Assembly: GCA_050157065.1 (NCBI GenBank)
Contig: CP189573.1
DNA length: 64,000 nucleotides
Strand: one strand, 5' to 3'
Source of the DNA: Avipropionibacterium sp050157065
Lineage (GTDB): Bacteria; Actinomycetota; Actinomycetes; Propionibacteriales; Propionibacteriaceae
The first letter of the stretch is position 1; every line of letters begins with the position of its first letter. Below the pieces are notes generated by a model that saw only the letters and a program-made list of their open reading frames with translations, had not been told where the DNA came from and made no database searches. Both the position numbers and the translations under genes were made by a program. Shown here piece by piece: positions 1 to 8,301 of the stretch.

Positions 1-251
1 AGGTCGTCCCGCACGCCGACCTGGAGCGGGTCGGACTGGAATGGGGTCGCACGATCTGCGGCAAGAGCCCAACCGCACAACGGATGCTGAAGTTCGCGTT
101 CAACGCCGTCGACGACGGGATGGTCGGCCAGCAGGTGTTCGCCGGTGAGGCGACCCGGTTGGCCTACATGACCGACGAGGCCGTCGAGGGACGCGACGCG
201 TTCCTGGCCAAGCGGGACCCGGACTGGTCGGACTTCCCCTACTACTACTGA
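1..251 (+). CDS. menB: 1,4-dihydroxy-2-naphthoyl-CoA synthase, C-terminal 82 residues (partial)
   Basis: This is the 3' end of a gene that enters from outside the window. The frame starting at base 3 encodes a tail with KSPTAQRMLKFAFNAVDDG, VGQQVFAGEATRLAYMTDEA and EGRDAFLAKRDPDWSDF before a YYY end, which is the characteristic C-terminal third of MenB, a crotonase-fold enzyme of menaquinone synthesis. MenB cyclises O-succinylbenzoyl-CoA to 1,4-dihydroxy-2-naphthoyl-CoA in the cytoplasm. The crotonase oxyanion-hole part lies upstream and is not visible. It is the last core gene before the accessory region. Identification rests on recognising the conserved tail. Confidence 0.93.
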   Translation, partial: VVPHADLERVGLEWGRTICGKSPTAQRMLKFAFNAVDDGMVGQQVFAGEATRLAYMTDEAVEGRDAFLAKRDPDWSDFPYYY

Positions 252-316
252 TCCGTCCCGAGCGATTCCAGCCCAGGATGTCCGAGCTCACCTTAGGCGA
301 AATGGGCCGCTCGTTC

Positions 317-502
317 ATGACGGGGCGGATCCACTACACACTCGAAGCCGAACGGCAGCTCAACGAACTCGACGAATGGATCACCGAGCAAGGTACGGCG
401 ATTCCCGGCGCGCAGGTCGTCGCAGCCGACCATGGAGTCGCAGGTACGAGATCGCGCGCAACCTTGCCCCCGAGGCTTCCCGATGAAAGGTTCGTCCTCT
501 AA
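317..502 (+). pseudogene. ParE/RelE-family toxin remnant
   Basis: Translation from the ATG at 317 begins MTGRIHYTLEAERQLNELDE and continues WITEQGT, the typical first helix pair of a ParE-type ribosome/gyrase-acting toxin. After about residue 27 the reading frame loses any resemblance to the family and ends at 502 with a low-complexity tail. Intact toxins are about 90-105 aa. The ATG overlaps a TGA (ATGA at 317-320), as if an antitoxin once ended there, but that frame is closed by a TAG 24 nt earlier. I read this as the decayed N-terminus of a toxin left next to menB. Confidence 0.6.
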
Positions 503-538
503 CCTTTAATGAAACGTCCGCTGATCAAAGGAACCGCT

Positions 539-1846
539 GTGTCGTCTTGGCAGACCGCGCGTTGGGAGCCGGACCCGCTGTCGGGCGTGCCCCGGCGCGA
601 TCGCCGCAGTGGATCGTTCGAGCGGTTCGTGCCGGACCTGCTGGAGTCCCACCCGCTGGCGTTTGACGCGGGGCTGTCCCGGGCGATCGCCAGGGCCGAA
701 CGGGGAGTGGCGTCGCTCAACAGCCCCAGGGCTGGGTCGTTGGCTTCGATCGCCCGCTTCCTCCTGCGGTCGGAAGCCATCGCGAGCTCCCGGATCGAGG
801 GTGTGGCTCCGTCTCCACAGCAGGTGGCACTGGCCGAGTTGGGGCATGAGGAGACTGTGAAGGGGGTGAGCGAGCAGGCCCAGCTGGTTGCCAACAACAT
901 GACGGTCGTGCGCGAGGCCACCACGCGCCTCGTCGAGGTGGACGAGTTGAGCGTCGACGATGTCATCGAGCTCCACGCGGCGCTCCTCCCAGAGGAGCCG
1001 CGGCACCATGGCCTCCGGCAGGTGCAGAACTGGATCGGCGGGTCGGATTGGCACCCCATCGATGCAGACTTCGTGCCGCCCGCGGCCGACAGCGTGCCGG
1101 ACCTGATGACTGACTTGGTCCGCTACGTCAACGGCGCCGCACACTCCCCGATCGTCCAGGCCGCGCTGGCACACGCTCAGTTCGAGACGATCCACCCGTT
1201 CACCGACGGCAACGGTCGCGTGGGGCGCGCCTTGATCCACACGGTGCTGGCAAGACGAGGTCTGACCCCGACGGCAGTCCTGCCGGTCAGTCTGGTGCTG
1301 GCCACCTTGCGCCACGAGTACGTTTCTGGGCTCACCTCGTACCGACATGGTGCTGCACCCGGCTCGGCCGCGGCCACCGCCGGCGTCCGCGACTGGTTGG
1401 AGTTCTTCACGGGTTCGGTGCGGATCGCGGTGGATGAGTCGACCTCGCTGGTCGATCAGATCGACGCATTGCTGGTGGAGTGGCGCGAGCGGGTCGCCCT
1501 GGCGCGCACCGAGCGGGGCGTACGTCAGACTCCACGTGCCGACTCGGCCGTCGCCCGGTTGCTCGAGACGTTGGCGGAGGCCCCCGTGCTCACCGCAAGC
1601 TCGGTACGCCGCATCCTCGGCGTCAGCTTCCCGGCGGCGAGTGCAGCACTGGAGGAACTGCGGGAGGCCGAAGTCCTCACCACCCGCAGGATCGAGCGCA
1701 ACACCACCGCCTACCTGGCCAAGGAGATCCTCGATCTCGTGACCGTGACCGAGCGGCGACTGGCGAGCACCCGTTTTGACACCCGGAAGTCGCTGCCGAC
1801 TCGCCCCGTCCCCGCTCGGCCGCACCGTCCGGAGGACGGGCGATGA
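539..1846 (+). CDS. Fic-domain protein (putative AMP transferase) with its own inhibitory motif
   Basis: The 435-aa product carries the full Fic signature HPFTDGNGRVGR (His about residue 219), which binds ATP and catalyses transfer of AMP or a related group to target hydroxyls. An N-terminal SSRIEG (about residues 83-88) fits the S/T-x-x-x-E-G/N inhibitory motif, so this is an intramolecularly inhibited (class II) Fic protein. The order is an N-terminal Fic_N-like region, the Fic core, then a C-terminal winged helix with TASSVRRILGVSFPAASAALEEL, typical of regulatory or addiction-module Fic proteins. I chose GTG 539 because AAAGGA lies just upstream; ATG 509 would add ten residues and has no visible ribosome site. 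Neighbouring toxin genes suggest a defence or stress role; the target is unknown. Confidence 0.9.
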   Translation: MSSWQTARWEPDPLSGVPRRDRRSGSFERFVPDLLESHPLAFDAGLSRAIARAERGVASLNSPRAGSLASIARFLLRSEAIASSRIEGVAPSPQQVALAELGHEETVKGVSEQAQLVANNMTVVREATTRLVEVDELSVDDVIELHAALLPEEPRHHGLRQVQNWIGGSDWHPIDADFVPPAADSVPDLMTDLVRYVNGAAHSPIVQAALAHAQFETIHPFTDGNGRVGRALIHTVLARRGLTPTAVLPVSLVLATLRHEYVSGLTSYRHGAAPGSAAATAGVRDWLEFFTGSVRIAVDESTSLVDQIDALLVEWRERVALARTERGVRQTPRADSAVARLLETLAEAPVLTASSVRRILGVSFPAASAALEELREAEVLTTRRIERNTTAYLAKEILDLVTVTERRLASTRFDTRKSLPTRPVPARPHRPEDGR

Positions 1847-2257
1847 AGACGCTGCATCCGGTCACACGGTCGCTGGGCCCAAGGGCACCGGTCAGGCACG
1901 ATGGGCTGTGAGGTGGAAGCCAGCGTTGAACGCATTCCCTGCCACCTTCGCCGACCGCACGCCTGCAGCACAGGACCGCTGACATGACAACCGCCACCTA
2001 CACCGTTCGCCGGACAGTCCCGGATGAGCCGGATATGACCGCGCGTCACCCCGGCACACGTGGCCACGTCGATCTCAGGGTTGTCCGCCGATCCGGGCAT
2101 CTCGAGCGGGACAACGCGGCCATGGAATCATTCGGTGAAGTACCGGGAGCTAGTGCGCGAGATCGCGCTGGCTGAGCATGGCATCCTCACCGCCGACTCG
2201 TCTGTGTGAGGCAACTCGTGACGCTGGAAGGGAAGGGCTCAGCACGGACCTGGCTGG
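1847..2257 (+). other. Degenerate gap with gene fragments
   Basis: This 411-bp stretch has no intact gene. In frame 1, DNAAMESF (2110-2133) resembles the Asp/Glu end of an IS3-family integrase core. Directly after it, from GTG 2135 to TGA 2209, a 24-aa frame reads VKYRELVREIALAEHGILTA, which resembles the first helices of AbiEi-type antitoxin wing domains and then stops. Both are short matches made by eye, so I list them only as likely debris of a mobile or toxin-antitoxin region. Confidence 0.35.
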
Positions 2258-2449
2258 GTGGTTGGGCTCTACCTCTTGGAGCCGCATGTACTGGCGGATG
2301 AAGCCGCGGAGGAGTACCGGTGCGACGTCGACGCTCGCGCGGTCCTTGGCGACGGACCGTCCGTCTATTTCCGCTCATGGCGGACCCGTGACGAGGCAAC
2401 GGCTGGCTGGGAGTTCAATCAGGCGTTCTACGTTCGGCTGGACGGCTGA
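2258..2449 (+). CDS. Small hypothetical protein (63 aa)
   Basis: An open frame from GTG 2258 encodes a 63-aa acidic protein (VGLYLLEPHVLADEAAEEYR, later FNQAFYVRLDG). I do not recognise a family and see no transmembrane segment or motif. A purine-rich GGAAGGG lies about 25 nt upstream, too far for a good ribosome site. The codon use is GC-rich and compatible with coding. It sits 29 bp ahead of the toxin-antitoxin pair and could be a fragment of a larger lost gene. Confidence 0.35.
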   Translation: MVGLYLLEPHVLADEAAEEYRCDVDARAVLGDGPSVYFRSWRTRDEATAGWEFNQAFYVRLDG

Positions 2450-2478
2450 GAGTCGCTTCAGGCGCGTAGACTCAAGGT

Positions 2479-2727
2479 ATGACCAGCGGACTCGATGAGA
2501 TCACGCAGTTGGTGCTGACGCTGCCGGTGGATCAGCGCGCGCAGGTTGCGAACGCGCTGCTGGCCAGCCTCGACGACCCGGCCGATTCGGCTGAGGTCCA
2601 CGAGGCTTGGACGGCAGAGATCAAGTCACGGGTCGACGACATCACCAGTGGTCGGGTGCAGACCCTTTCGCGTGACGAGGTCAGGGCTCAACTCGCGGCG
2701 GACCGTGCCGCGAGGCAGCAGCAGTGA
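2479..2727 (+). CDS. Addiction-module antitoxin (82 aa)
   Basis: The protein starts MTSGLDEITQLVLTLPVDQR and continues VANALLASLDD, the pattern of the small 'putative addiction module component' antitoxins that pair with RelE/ParE toxins. Its C-terminal half (SRVDDITSGRVQTLSRDEVR) is the charged toxin-binding and neutralising segment typical of the family. The stop overlaps the next start as GTGA (2724-2727), so antitoxin and toxin are translationally coupled. It is expected to bind the toxin and repress its own promoter, which would lie in 2450-2478, where I see no clear operator. Family assignment is strong; the target is not visible. Confidence 0.85.
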   Translation: MTSGLDEITQLVLTLPVDQRAQVANALLASLDDPADSAEVHEAWTAEIKSRVDDITSGRVQTLSRDEVRAQLAADRAARQQQ

Positions 2728-3041
2728 CGGTCGACGTTCGGTATCACCCCGAGGCTCTTGCCGAGCTTCGCGCCGACGTGGCTTGGTACGAAGAACGAGG
2801 CGCTGGGCTTGGCGGTCGGTTCGAAGCCACCGTCGACGAAGTGATCGACACTTTCCTTGAGTGCCCTGAGTCCGGAGCGATCTGGCCCGGTTGGGACAGC
2901 ATCCCCGCAGTCAGGTCACGACGGGTGGCGGGCTTCCCTTACCGCCTCGTCTACCTTGCCCAGCCCTCCGAGCTCGTCGTCCTCGCGCTTGCGCACGACA
3001 AGCGGTTGCCCGGCTACTGGCGGGAGCGGGTCGGTGAATGA
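2724..3041 (+). CDS. RelE/ParE-superfamily toxin (105 aa)
   Basis: The sequence has the compact RelE/ParE fold pattern: YHPEALAELRADVAWYEERG at the start, a central EATVDEVIDTF helix, then RSRRVAGFPYRLVYLAQPSE and LALAHDKRLPGYW, matching the conserved Arg/His-rich strand and C-terminal 'H.kR.p.yW' end of plasmid-stabilisation toxins. The length is normal, so it is probably intact. It starts at a GTG overlapping the antitoxin stop by 4 nt. Members either cleave ribosome-bound mRNA (RelE) or poison gyrase (ParE); the sequence alone does not decide which. Confidence 0.88.
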   Translation: MTVDVRYHPEALAELRADVAWYEERGAGLGGRFEATVDEVIDTFLECPESGAIWPGWDSIPAVRSRRVAGFPYRLVYLAQPSELVVLALAHDKRLPGYWRERVGE

Positions 3042-3517
3042 CCCGATGCGTGGTAAATACGCGGCAGGAGAGTAGAGCGACGGTCGTTCGCGGTCAACTC
3101 CAACCAATGCGTTGAGTACGGCCTGATCACGACCAAGGAGGCTGTCGCGGCGGTGTTCCGGCGGTCGAGCTGCGCAAGTTGGCTGCGCGCGTAGCGCTGG
3201 TTCACGTGGCTTACAGGATCTACCGGGTGGCTGATGCTCCCGACGCGCCCTTCGACCAGTTCGCCGAGACACACCTGGCCACCGAGCATCGAAGTCGGTG
3301 CCGGGTGGGATGACCTATACGATGGCGCCATCGAGGCCATCGACGTACGGCCCGATATCGGTGACGCGGTCGCGTGGGCCAACGACCTCATCGCGAGGAT
3401 CGCCGAAGCGTGAGCGCAGGGGCTACGGTGAGGTCGTGACGATGATCGAGGAGGAGTTCCTTCGTCGCCATCGACCCCCAACGCCGACAATCACTTTTCC
3501 GCAGGTTCGGCCTAGCC
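3042..3517 (+). pseudogene. Frameshifted remnants resembling an AbiEi-type antitoxin
   Basis: Pieces of one or more genes lie here in changing frames. YGLITTKEAVAAVFRR (from about 3114) followed, after a frame change, by ELRKLAARVALVHVAYRIYR and DAPFDQFAETHLA looks like the winged-helix N-terminus of type IV antitoxins (AbiEi). A further frame, WDDLYDGAIEAIDVRPDI with WANDLIARIAEA, ends at TGA 3411-3413; I cannot assign it. A last frame beginning VTMIEEEFLRRHRPPTPTI at about 3436 runs into the IS3 element, and joining it across the insertion gives a stop within ten codons. No intact gene is present. Confidence 0.5.
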
Positions 3518-3575
3518 TGACTTCGTGGACACCTGGATAAGCGGGATGACAAGGTTCCGTGGGAAGAGGTGTCAG

Positions 3576-3896
3576 ATGACAGAGCAGAGCAAGAAGCGTC
3601 GTTCGTTCACGGCTGAGTACCGGGCCGAGGCGGCTGGGCGGGTGATCGAGTCGGGCCGGCCGGTGGCGCATGTGGCCAAGGAGTTGGGGCTGGGTGAGCA
3701 GATGCTGGGCCGGTGGGTTCATGCCGAACGTGCCCGCCGGGCCGGTGAGCCGGAAGGCGAGTTGAGTCCCGATGAGCGGGCCGAGCTGAGGCGGTTGCGT
3801 AGCGAGGTGACCGAGTTGCGCAAGGACAACGAGTTCTTGGGAAAAGCAGCCGCCTTCTTCGTGTCGAAGCCACCACGGCAGAACGGTTTGAGCTGA
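3576..3896 (+). CDS. IS3-family transposase OrfA
   Basis: The 106-aa protein has a helix-turn-helix reading RRSFTAEYRAEAAGRVIES and VAHVAKELGLGEQMLGRWV, followed by a leucine-zipper-like LRRLRSEVTELRKDNEFLGK. It binds the IS ends and dimerises. The ATG at 3576 follows AAGAGG; a longer frame from 3525 would begin inside the left inverted repeat and is unlikely. It ends at TGA 3894-3896, overlapping the orfB ATG by one base. Part of the ribosomes should shift -1 at 3839-3845 to make the OrfAB fusion. Confidence 0.92.
   Translation: MTEQSKKRRSFTAEYRAEAAGRVIESGRPVAHVAKELGLGEQMLGRWVHAERARRAGEPEGELSPDERAELRRLRSEVTELRKDNEFLGKAAAFFVSKPPRQNGLS
3839..3845 (+). promoter_or_regulatory. Programmed -1 frameshift heptamer GGGAAAA
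   Basis: In the orfA frame this reads G GGA AAA, a canonical X XXY YYZ slippery heptamer. After a -1 shift the frame is open with no stop through KSSRLLRVEATTAERFELMA into OrfB, and the ERFELMAQEKANY junction matches OrfAB fusion proteins of the family. The position about 50 nt before the orfA stop is where IS3 elements shift. Confidence 0.75.
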
Positions 3897-4771
3897 TGGC
3901 GCAGGAGAAGGCGAACTACGAGATCTCTCGGATGGCCAGGTTGTTGCGGGTGTCGCGTTCTGGCTACTACCGGTGGGCCGCACAGCGGGCCGCTCGGCGG
4001 GCGGTGCTGGATGAACAGGTCCGTGACCTGTTCGAGGTGTCGGACCAGGTGTATGGGGCTCCGCGGATCACCGCTGACCTCCACGCCGCCGGGGTCGGGG
4101 TGGACGTCAAGACGGTGGCTGCTTCGATGCGCCGGCAAGGGCTGGAAGGGATCTCGCCGCGGATGTTCACCCCGGTCACCACCATTGGTGGGGTGGCGAC
4201 CCACCACATCCCGGACCGGGTGAACCGGCGCTGGGACACCGGGGAGTTGAACCGGGTCTGGATCTCTGACATCACCTACCTGGGCACCGGGGAGGGCTGG
4301 CTGTTCCTGTGTGCTGTCCGCGATGCCTGCTCGCGCCGGGTGTTGGGGTGGGCGATGGATTCCCACCAAGACGCCGACCTGGTGGAACGTGCGCTGCGGA
4401 CCGCGCACACCCTGCGCGACGGCTTCGAGGGGCGGGTGGTGTTCCACGCCGACCGGGGCACCCAGTACACCTCCGCCCAGTTGCAAGGGGCCGCGGTCGA
4501 GTTGGGGATCGACCAGTCGATGGGCCGCACCGGGGTGTGTTTCGACAATGCGATGTCGGAGTCGTTCTTCGCCACGTTGAAGACCGAGTTCTACGACCGC
4601 AGGACCTGGCCCACCCGGGCCGAGGCCCGCCGCGAGGTGGCCCGCTGGATCGAGGTCGTCTACAACCGCCGCCGCAGGCACTCCGCGATCGGCTACCACA
4701 CCCCGGTCGACTACGAGCACCAACTCAGCAACCACCCGGTTGCACCATCAATCAAGGATCAAGCCGCGTAA
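3896..4771 (+). CDS. IS3-family transposase OrfB (DDE integrase)
   Basis: The 291-aa frame contains an HTH_21-like region (SRMARLLRVSRSGYYRW), a VYGAPRITADL segment, and an rve/DDE core: VWISDITYLGT (first Asp), FHADRGTQYTS (second Asp) and DNAMSESFFATLK (Glu), ending with the R..R.H..IGY.TP.. tail. It catalyses strand transfer once fused to OrfA by frameshifting. All three catalytic residues are present and the length is normal, so it looks active. Independent initiation at ATG 3896 is possible, but no ribosome site is evident. Confidence 0.93.
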   Translation: MAQEKANYEISRMARLLRVSRSGYYRWAAQRAARRAVLDEQVRDLFEVSDQVYGAPRITADLHAAGVGVDVKTVAASMRRQGLEGISPRMFTPVTTIGGVATHHIPDRVNRRWDTGELNRVWISDITYLGTGEGWLFLCAVRDACSRRVLGWAMDSHQDADLVERALRTAHTLRDGFEGRVVFHADRGTQYTSAQLQGAAVELGIDQSMGRTGVCFDNAMSESFFATLKTEFYDRRTWPTRAEARREVARWIEVVYNRRRRHSAIGYHTPVDYEHQLSNHPVAPSIKDQAA

Positions 4772-4870
4772 GCGGGCCGTGTCCACGATTTGCGGTCAAG
4801 CCCAAGGTCAGCCGCATAGTGCCGTCAATGACCACCAACAGTCGCTGAGCGTTCCGCGTTCCGCGTACTG

Positions 4871-6181
4871 CTACTGACTCGGGGCGGGGTCGGTAGGAGG
4901 CATGCCGGTTGCGTTCTCCGTGCCGCTGGCCCCGTCAGGGCCCGCCTCGACCGAGCGAAGGCCGAATTTTCGCGCGCTCAGCTTGCCGGCGAGGGTGCCT
5001 TTCATCGACTTCGCCCGATCGAGGGTGTCGTCACCGAACCGCTTGGCCACACCGACACCCATTTCGCCGGACTCAAGAACCTTGGCCTTCGCATCTCCGG
5101 CAGCTTCGACCCATCGCCTTGCCGCCAGTTCCTGATGTGTCCCCTCGATCCCGAGCAGGACTTGGAAGTCGACGATGCCGCTGGTGACCTGGTTGCTGGA
5201 GGCCACCACGGTCTTGGACGCCATCGGGTGGAGCAAGACCTTGGTGTTCGCGAGGCTCGCGGCCTCGGTCATCCGAGTCAGCAGTTGGTCGGTGCTGCGG
5301 GAGATGAGCTCGAGGCGATTCTGCCGAGCCACGCGGAGTCCGAGCCGATGCCGGTCCAGCACGTCGGGAGACGCATTCAGCACCCTGTCGAGTTCGAGCA
5401 CCGAGAGTGCGTCGTGCAACTGGAAGCAGTGAGCCAACACGGCCAGCCATTCCTGGACCTTGGGTGCGGCCTGCTTCGCCACATCGGCGAGGTCGCCCAT
5501 CTGTGGGGTGCGTTCCAGCTTGTCCGCGATCGAGTCCAGCTGCCGCAGTGCGTATGCCTGGGTCCGGGCGATGGTGAGGCTCGTTCCCTGCACCTTCGAC
5601 CATGCAACGTCGGTGACGTGGCCAACGTGCTCGCGCACCGTCATGGCCTCCTTGATCATGAAGTCCACGCCGATCATGTCCGCCAACACGGCGTCCTTCT
5701 GGGCGCGAATGATGTCATCCACCTTCGCGTCGATCACCTTGAGGTACTCGGTGATCTCGTCCATTGCCTGTTGCATGGCGAGCTGGGCCATCAGACCGGC
5801 GGCACCGGCGAGCAGCGCCGGATTCGCCAGCAACGACGGGTTGAGCCCGCCCTTCACGAATTGGAGGTTCTTGACGAACTGACCATTGGGGCCACGCAGG
5901 GTTCCGTGAGCAAGCCCGGTCGTTGAGTTCTTCACCATGGGGAACTTGCCCATGGCTCTGGCGGACTCCTCGGTCACCTTCAACCACCGACCCGAGTTGG
6001 CGGCGATCTCCGAACCAGCCTGCGCGACAGCGCCGGCCGTGCCGAACCCCCGTCCCAGACGGTTGAGCTCGAGAGCCGTTGACGACAAACCCTGTGCCGC
6101 CAAGAAGTGCTCGACATCTGTCGGGTTTCCGATGACGGCCACACCATCGCCATCACTGATCAGTTGAATCTCGGTGCTCAT
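4871..6181 (-). CDS. Uncharacterised 436-aa protein, alanine-rich hydrophobic segment
   Basis: I do not recognise a named family. The ATG follows CAGGAGT, a good ribosome site. The first 60 residues (STEIQLISDGDGVAVIGNPT) are followed by a short hydrophobic stretch LLANPALLAGAAGLMAQLAM near residues 114-133 next to a helical QAMDEITEYLKVIDAKVDDI region, then a long alpha-helical body, a KRFGDDTLDRAKSMKGTLAG region and a Gly/Pro-rich tail. The plan of a short hydrophobic hairpin inside long amphipathic helices recalls membrane-active or contact-dependent effectors, but that is inference. Its 3' part (4968-5048) is duplicated at 8152-8232, so a paralogue once stood nearby. Confidence 0.7.
   Translation of the reverse strand: MSTEIQLISDGDGVAVIGNPTDVEHFLAAQGLSSTALELNRLGRGFGTAGAVAQAGSEIAANSGRWLKVTEESARAMGKFPMVKNSTTGLAHGTLRGPNGQFVKNLQFVKGGLNPSLLANPALLAGAAGLMAQLAMQQAMDEITEYLKVIDAKVDDIIRAQKDAVLADMIGVDFMIKEAMTVREHVGHVTDVAWSKVQGTSLTIARTQAYALRQLDSIADKLERTPQMGDLADVAKQAAPKVQEWLAVLAHCFQLHDALSVLELDRVLNASPDVLDRHRLGLRVARQNRLELISRSTDQLLTRMTEAASLANTKVLLHPMASKTVVASSNQVTSGIVDFQVLLGIEGTHQELAARRWVEAAGDAKAKVLESGEMGVGVAKRFGDDTLDRAKSMKGTLAGKLSARKFGLRSVEAGPDGASGTENATGMPPTDPAPSQ
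4968..5048. repeat. 81-bp direct repeat, copy 1 (inside the 436-aa gene)
   Basis: This segment matches 8152-8232 in 79 of 81 positions by my count, in the same orientation. On the minus strand it encodes FGDDTLDRAKSMKGTLAGKL of the uncharacterised protein. The copies are 3.1 kb apart and bracket the IS110 and S66 pseudogenes. Confidence 0.9.
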
Positions 6182-6399
6182 TGCCGACTCCTGTCATCGT
6201 TGCCCGATGGGGTCGACAGGGTGACGCCGCACGACACGGGAGGCCCCCATGGCCTGCCTGCTCACATCCCCCAAGACGAATCGGATTCGCTTCCCCCATG
6301 CCTCAGATGGTGCCACAACCGGCCGACAGTAATGATGGGAAACGCCTGCTGCGGTCGTGACTCACGTTGCCGGGCCGGGATCGGGGGGCCTCCTCCTGC
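6182..6399. other. Intergenic region with palindrome CGAATCGGATTCG
   Basis: About 220 bp upstream of the minus-strand 436-aa gene hold no gene I can support. CGAATC-G-GATTCG at 6277-6289 is a perfect 6-bp-arm palindrome that could be an operator for the minus-strand gene. The right part merges into the IS110 remnant. Confidence 0.3.
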
Positions 6400-7068
6400 G
6401 GCGTCGGCATCGCCCCAGCGAAGAACAACGCGGCCATAGGGGGCATCCGCGCGTTGCACAACGTCCGTCGCTCGGCGATGCAGGCACGCACCGCAGCGGC
6501 GCGGCAGATCCACGCACAGTTGATCACCGCGCCGACCATCATCTGGGGGTAGAAGTACCGCGACCTGGGCAGCGAAAGCGACTCGTCGTGCTCGTCCGGA
6601 TGTAGGGCCACACCAACGAGGCCCCGGTCGAGCGAGCGGTTCTGCTCGTTCTCAAGACGCTGGCGCAGCGCGCCAACGAACCGGCAAGACGGTGAGTCGC
6701 CGGCTGTCCCGGGGCGGTGACCAAGCGGCGAACGGTGCGCTCCACCGGATTGCGCTGGTGCGGATGTCCAGCGATGCCGCACCAAGGAGGACGTCGCGCG
6801 GCAACGCGACGCTGACCTGTCGAGCAAGGAGACCCTGCGCAAACTCAAGGGCGAGCGATCGCCCGCGAGGTCTTCCGGTGTCTCACCGCACCCGTCACGA
6901 TCCCGGGCGTCGACGACCTGCGGCCATTGCGGCTTGGCAGAACATCACACTCACAGGGGCGGCGAACCAACTCGGCGTGTGGCCCACAACCATCAGTGAG
7001 CTCAAGCGCGGCTCCGCCGCAACGACGACTTCGCGCAGAGCTACCGCGAGTGGCTCCACGCGGCCTGA
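6400..7068 (+). pseudogene. IS110-family transposase remnant
   Basis: Several frames together give a broken IS110 transposase. GIRALHNVRRSAMQARTAAA with RQIHAQLITAPTII (about 6440-6545) is the central part of the family. GGDQAANGALHRIALVRMSS (about 6715-6775) is the conserved Gly-Gly-Asp-x-x-Ala-Asn box of the C-terminal transposase_20 domain. RTKEDVARQRDADLSSKETL and REVFRCLTAPV (to about 6900) follow in another frame, and ITLTGAANQLGVWPTTISEL with a DDFAQSYREWLHAA end closes at TGA 7066-7068. At least three frame changes and loss of the N-terminal DEDD half make it inactive. Confidence 0.72.
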
Positions 7069-7129
7069 TGACACCCGCGCAGCCAAACCTGGATGCCAGC
7101 ACGTCGGCCGCGCTGGCAGGATCGAGTTC

Positions 7130-8301
7130 ATGATCCGCTACCCGGCCCCACTTCGTCCCGGCGACAAGATCGCGGTGACCTCACCGTCCGCTGGGGCTTC
7201 TGGCCCCGGCGCCGAGCGAGTGGATTTCTGTGTGGATTGGCTCCGTACGGCAGGCTATGACGTCGTCGTCGGCCAGTGCATGGACGGATCGGGACTCACC
7301 TCCGCGCCAGCCGAACAGCGAGCAGCCGAACTCACCGTGATGCTCTGCGACCCCGACGTCCGGTGTGTCCTGCCGCCTTGGGGCGGCGAAACCGCGATCG
7401 ACCTCGTGGACCTGCTCGATTGGGACGCACTTGCGGTCGCCGAGCCCACATGGCTGGTCGGCTACTCCGATCTCTCCACTGTCTTGCTGCCGATACCACC
7501 CGACTTGGCTGGGCAACGCTGCACGGCGACAACCTCGCCGACACGCCCTACCGACCCCCGGCAGGCTTGCTGCCGTGGACCGAGCTCGCAGCCGGCCCTG
7601 GGCCGCACGTCCAGCGTGACTCGGGATTGATCGCCAACTGGTGGCGCTCTGAAGAGGACCCGAAAGCAATCCAGTGGCGCGAGGTCGGTGAGGGACGCTG
7701 GCGACTCCACGACGCAGAGGAGCTCGAGGTCAGCGGGCGTCTCATCGGCGGTTGCATCGAAACGATCGTCAACCTGGCCGGCACCCCGTACGGCGACGTA
7801 GCGGCATTCGGCGAGCGATACGCAAGCGACGGCCTGATCGTCTATCTCGAAGCATCAGAGGACGAGGCAGCAACGATCTGCCGGAACCTGCACGGACTCC
7901 GGCTGGCCGGCTGGTTCGAACAGGCAACCGCGATCCTCATCGGCCGCACCAACGCCGGCGACAACCCTAAGATGACACAGGAACAGGCAGTGCTCGACGC
8001 CCTCGGCCGCCTCGACCTCCCGATCGTGTTCGACGTCGAGATCGGTCACGTGCCGCCGCACCTGCCACTCGTGAGCGGAGCGATGGCCGCCGTGACCGTC
8101 GACGCCGGCGTACACAACCACTCAAGAGCTGAGGTAGCGGCGACTTCTGGCTTTCGCGCGCTCAGCTTGCCGGCGAGGGTGCCTTTCATCGACTTCGCCC
8201 GATCGAGGGTGTCATCACCGAAACGCTTGGCCCCGTCCAGATCCTCGGCCAGAGGAGCCAGTTGGCGATCGGAGGGCCCGAGACATCACGGGGCCCGGTG
8301 A
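7130..8301 (+). pseudogene. LD-carboxypeptidase / MccF-like S66 peptidase, frameshifted
   Basis: The frame from ATG 7130 encodes PLRPGDKIAVTSPSAG, VLPPWGGETAIDLVDLLDW and WLVGYSDLSTVLLP, matching the start, substrate loop and nucleophile region of S66 serine peptidases (the Ser lies in GYSDLS). At about 7490-7500 the frame changes: the continuation TTRLGWATLHGDNLADTPY, GGCIETIVNLAGTPYGDV and DVEIGHVPPHLPLVSGA is in the +2-shifted frame and carries the family's Glu and His regions. A single-base indel explains this. The family removes D-Ala from murein tetrapeptides or inactivates microcin-like nucleotide peptides. The C-terminus runs into the 81-bp repeat, so the natural end is also replaced. 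Confidence 0.8.
8152..8232. repeat. 81-bp direct repeat, copy 2
   Basis: This near-identical copy of 4968-5048 (differences at GTGTCATCACC and GAAACGC) stands between the S66 pseudogene and hepT. Its minus strand still reads KRFGDDTLDRAKSMKGTLAG but has no surrounding gene, so it is the stump of a second copy of the 436-aa gene and a likely recombination scar. Confidence 0.88.

Larger units (their letters stand above)
3518..4798 (+). mobile_element. IS3-family insertion sequence, 1281 bp, complete
   Basis: The element holds overlapping orfA and orfB and is bounded by related inverted ends: TGAC...TCGTGGACAC on the left (3518-3532) and the reverse complement TGACCGCAAATCGTGGACAC on the right (4779-4798). 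The left end is 5 bp shorter between the TGAC tip and the shared TCGTGGACAC. The four bases AGCC stand on both outer sides (3514-3517 and 4799-4802), a target duplication of the size IS3 elements make. It inserted into already decayed sequence. Intact orfs, frameshift site and target duplication suggest a fairly recent insertion. Confidence 0.9.
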
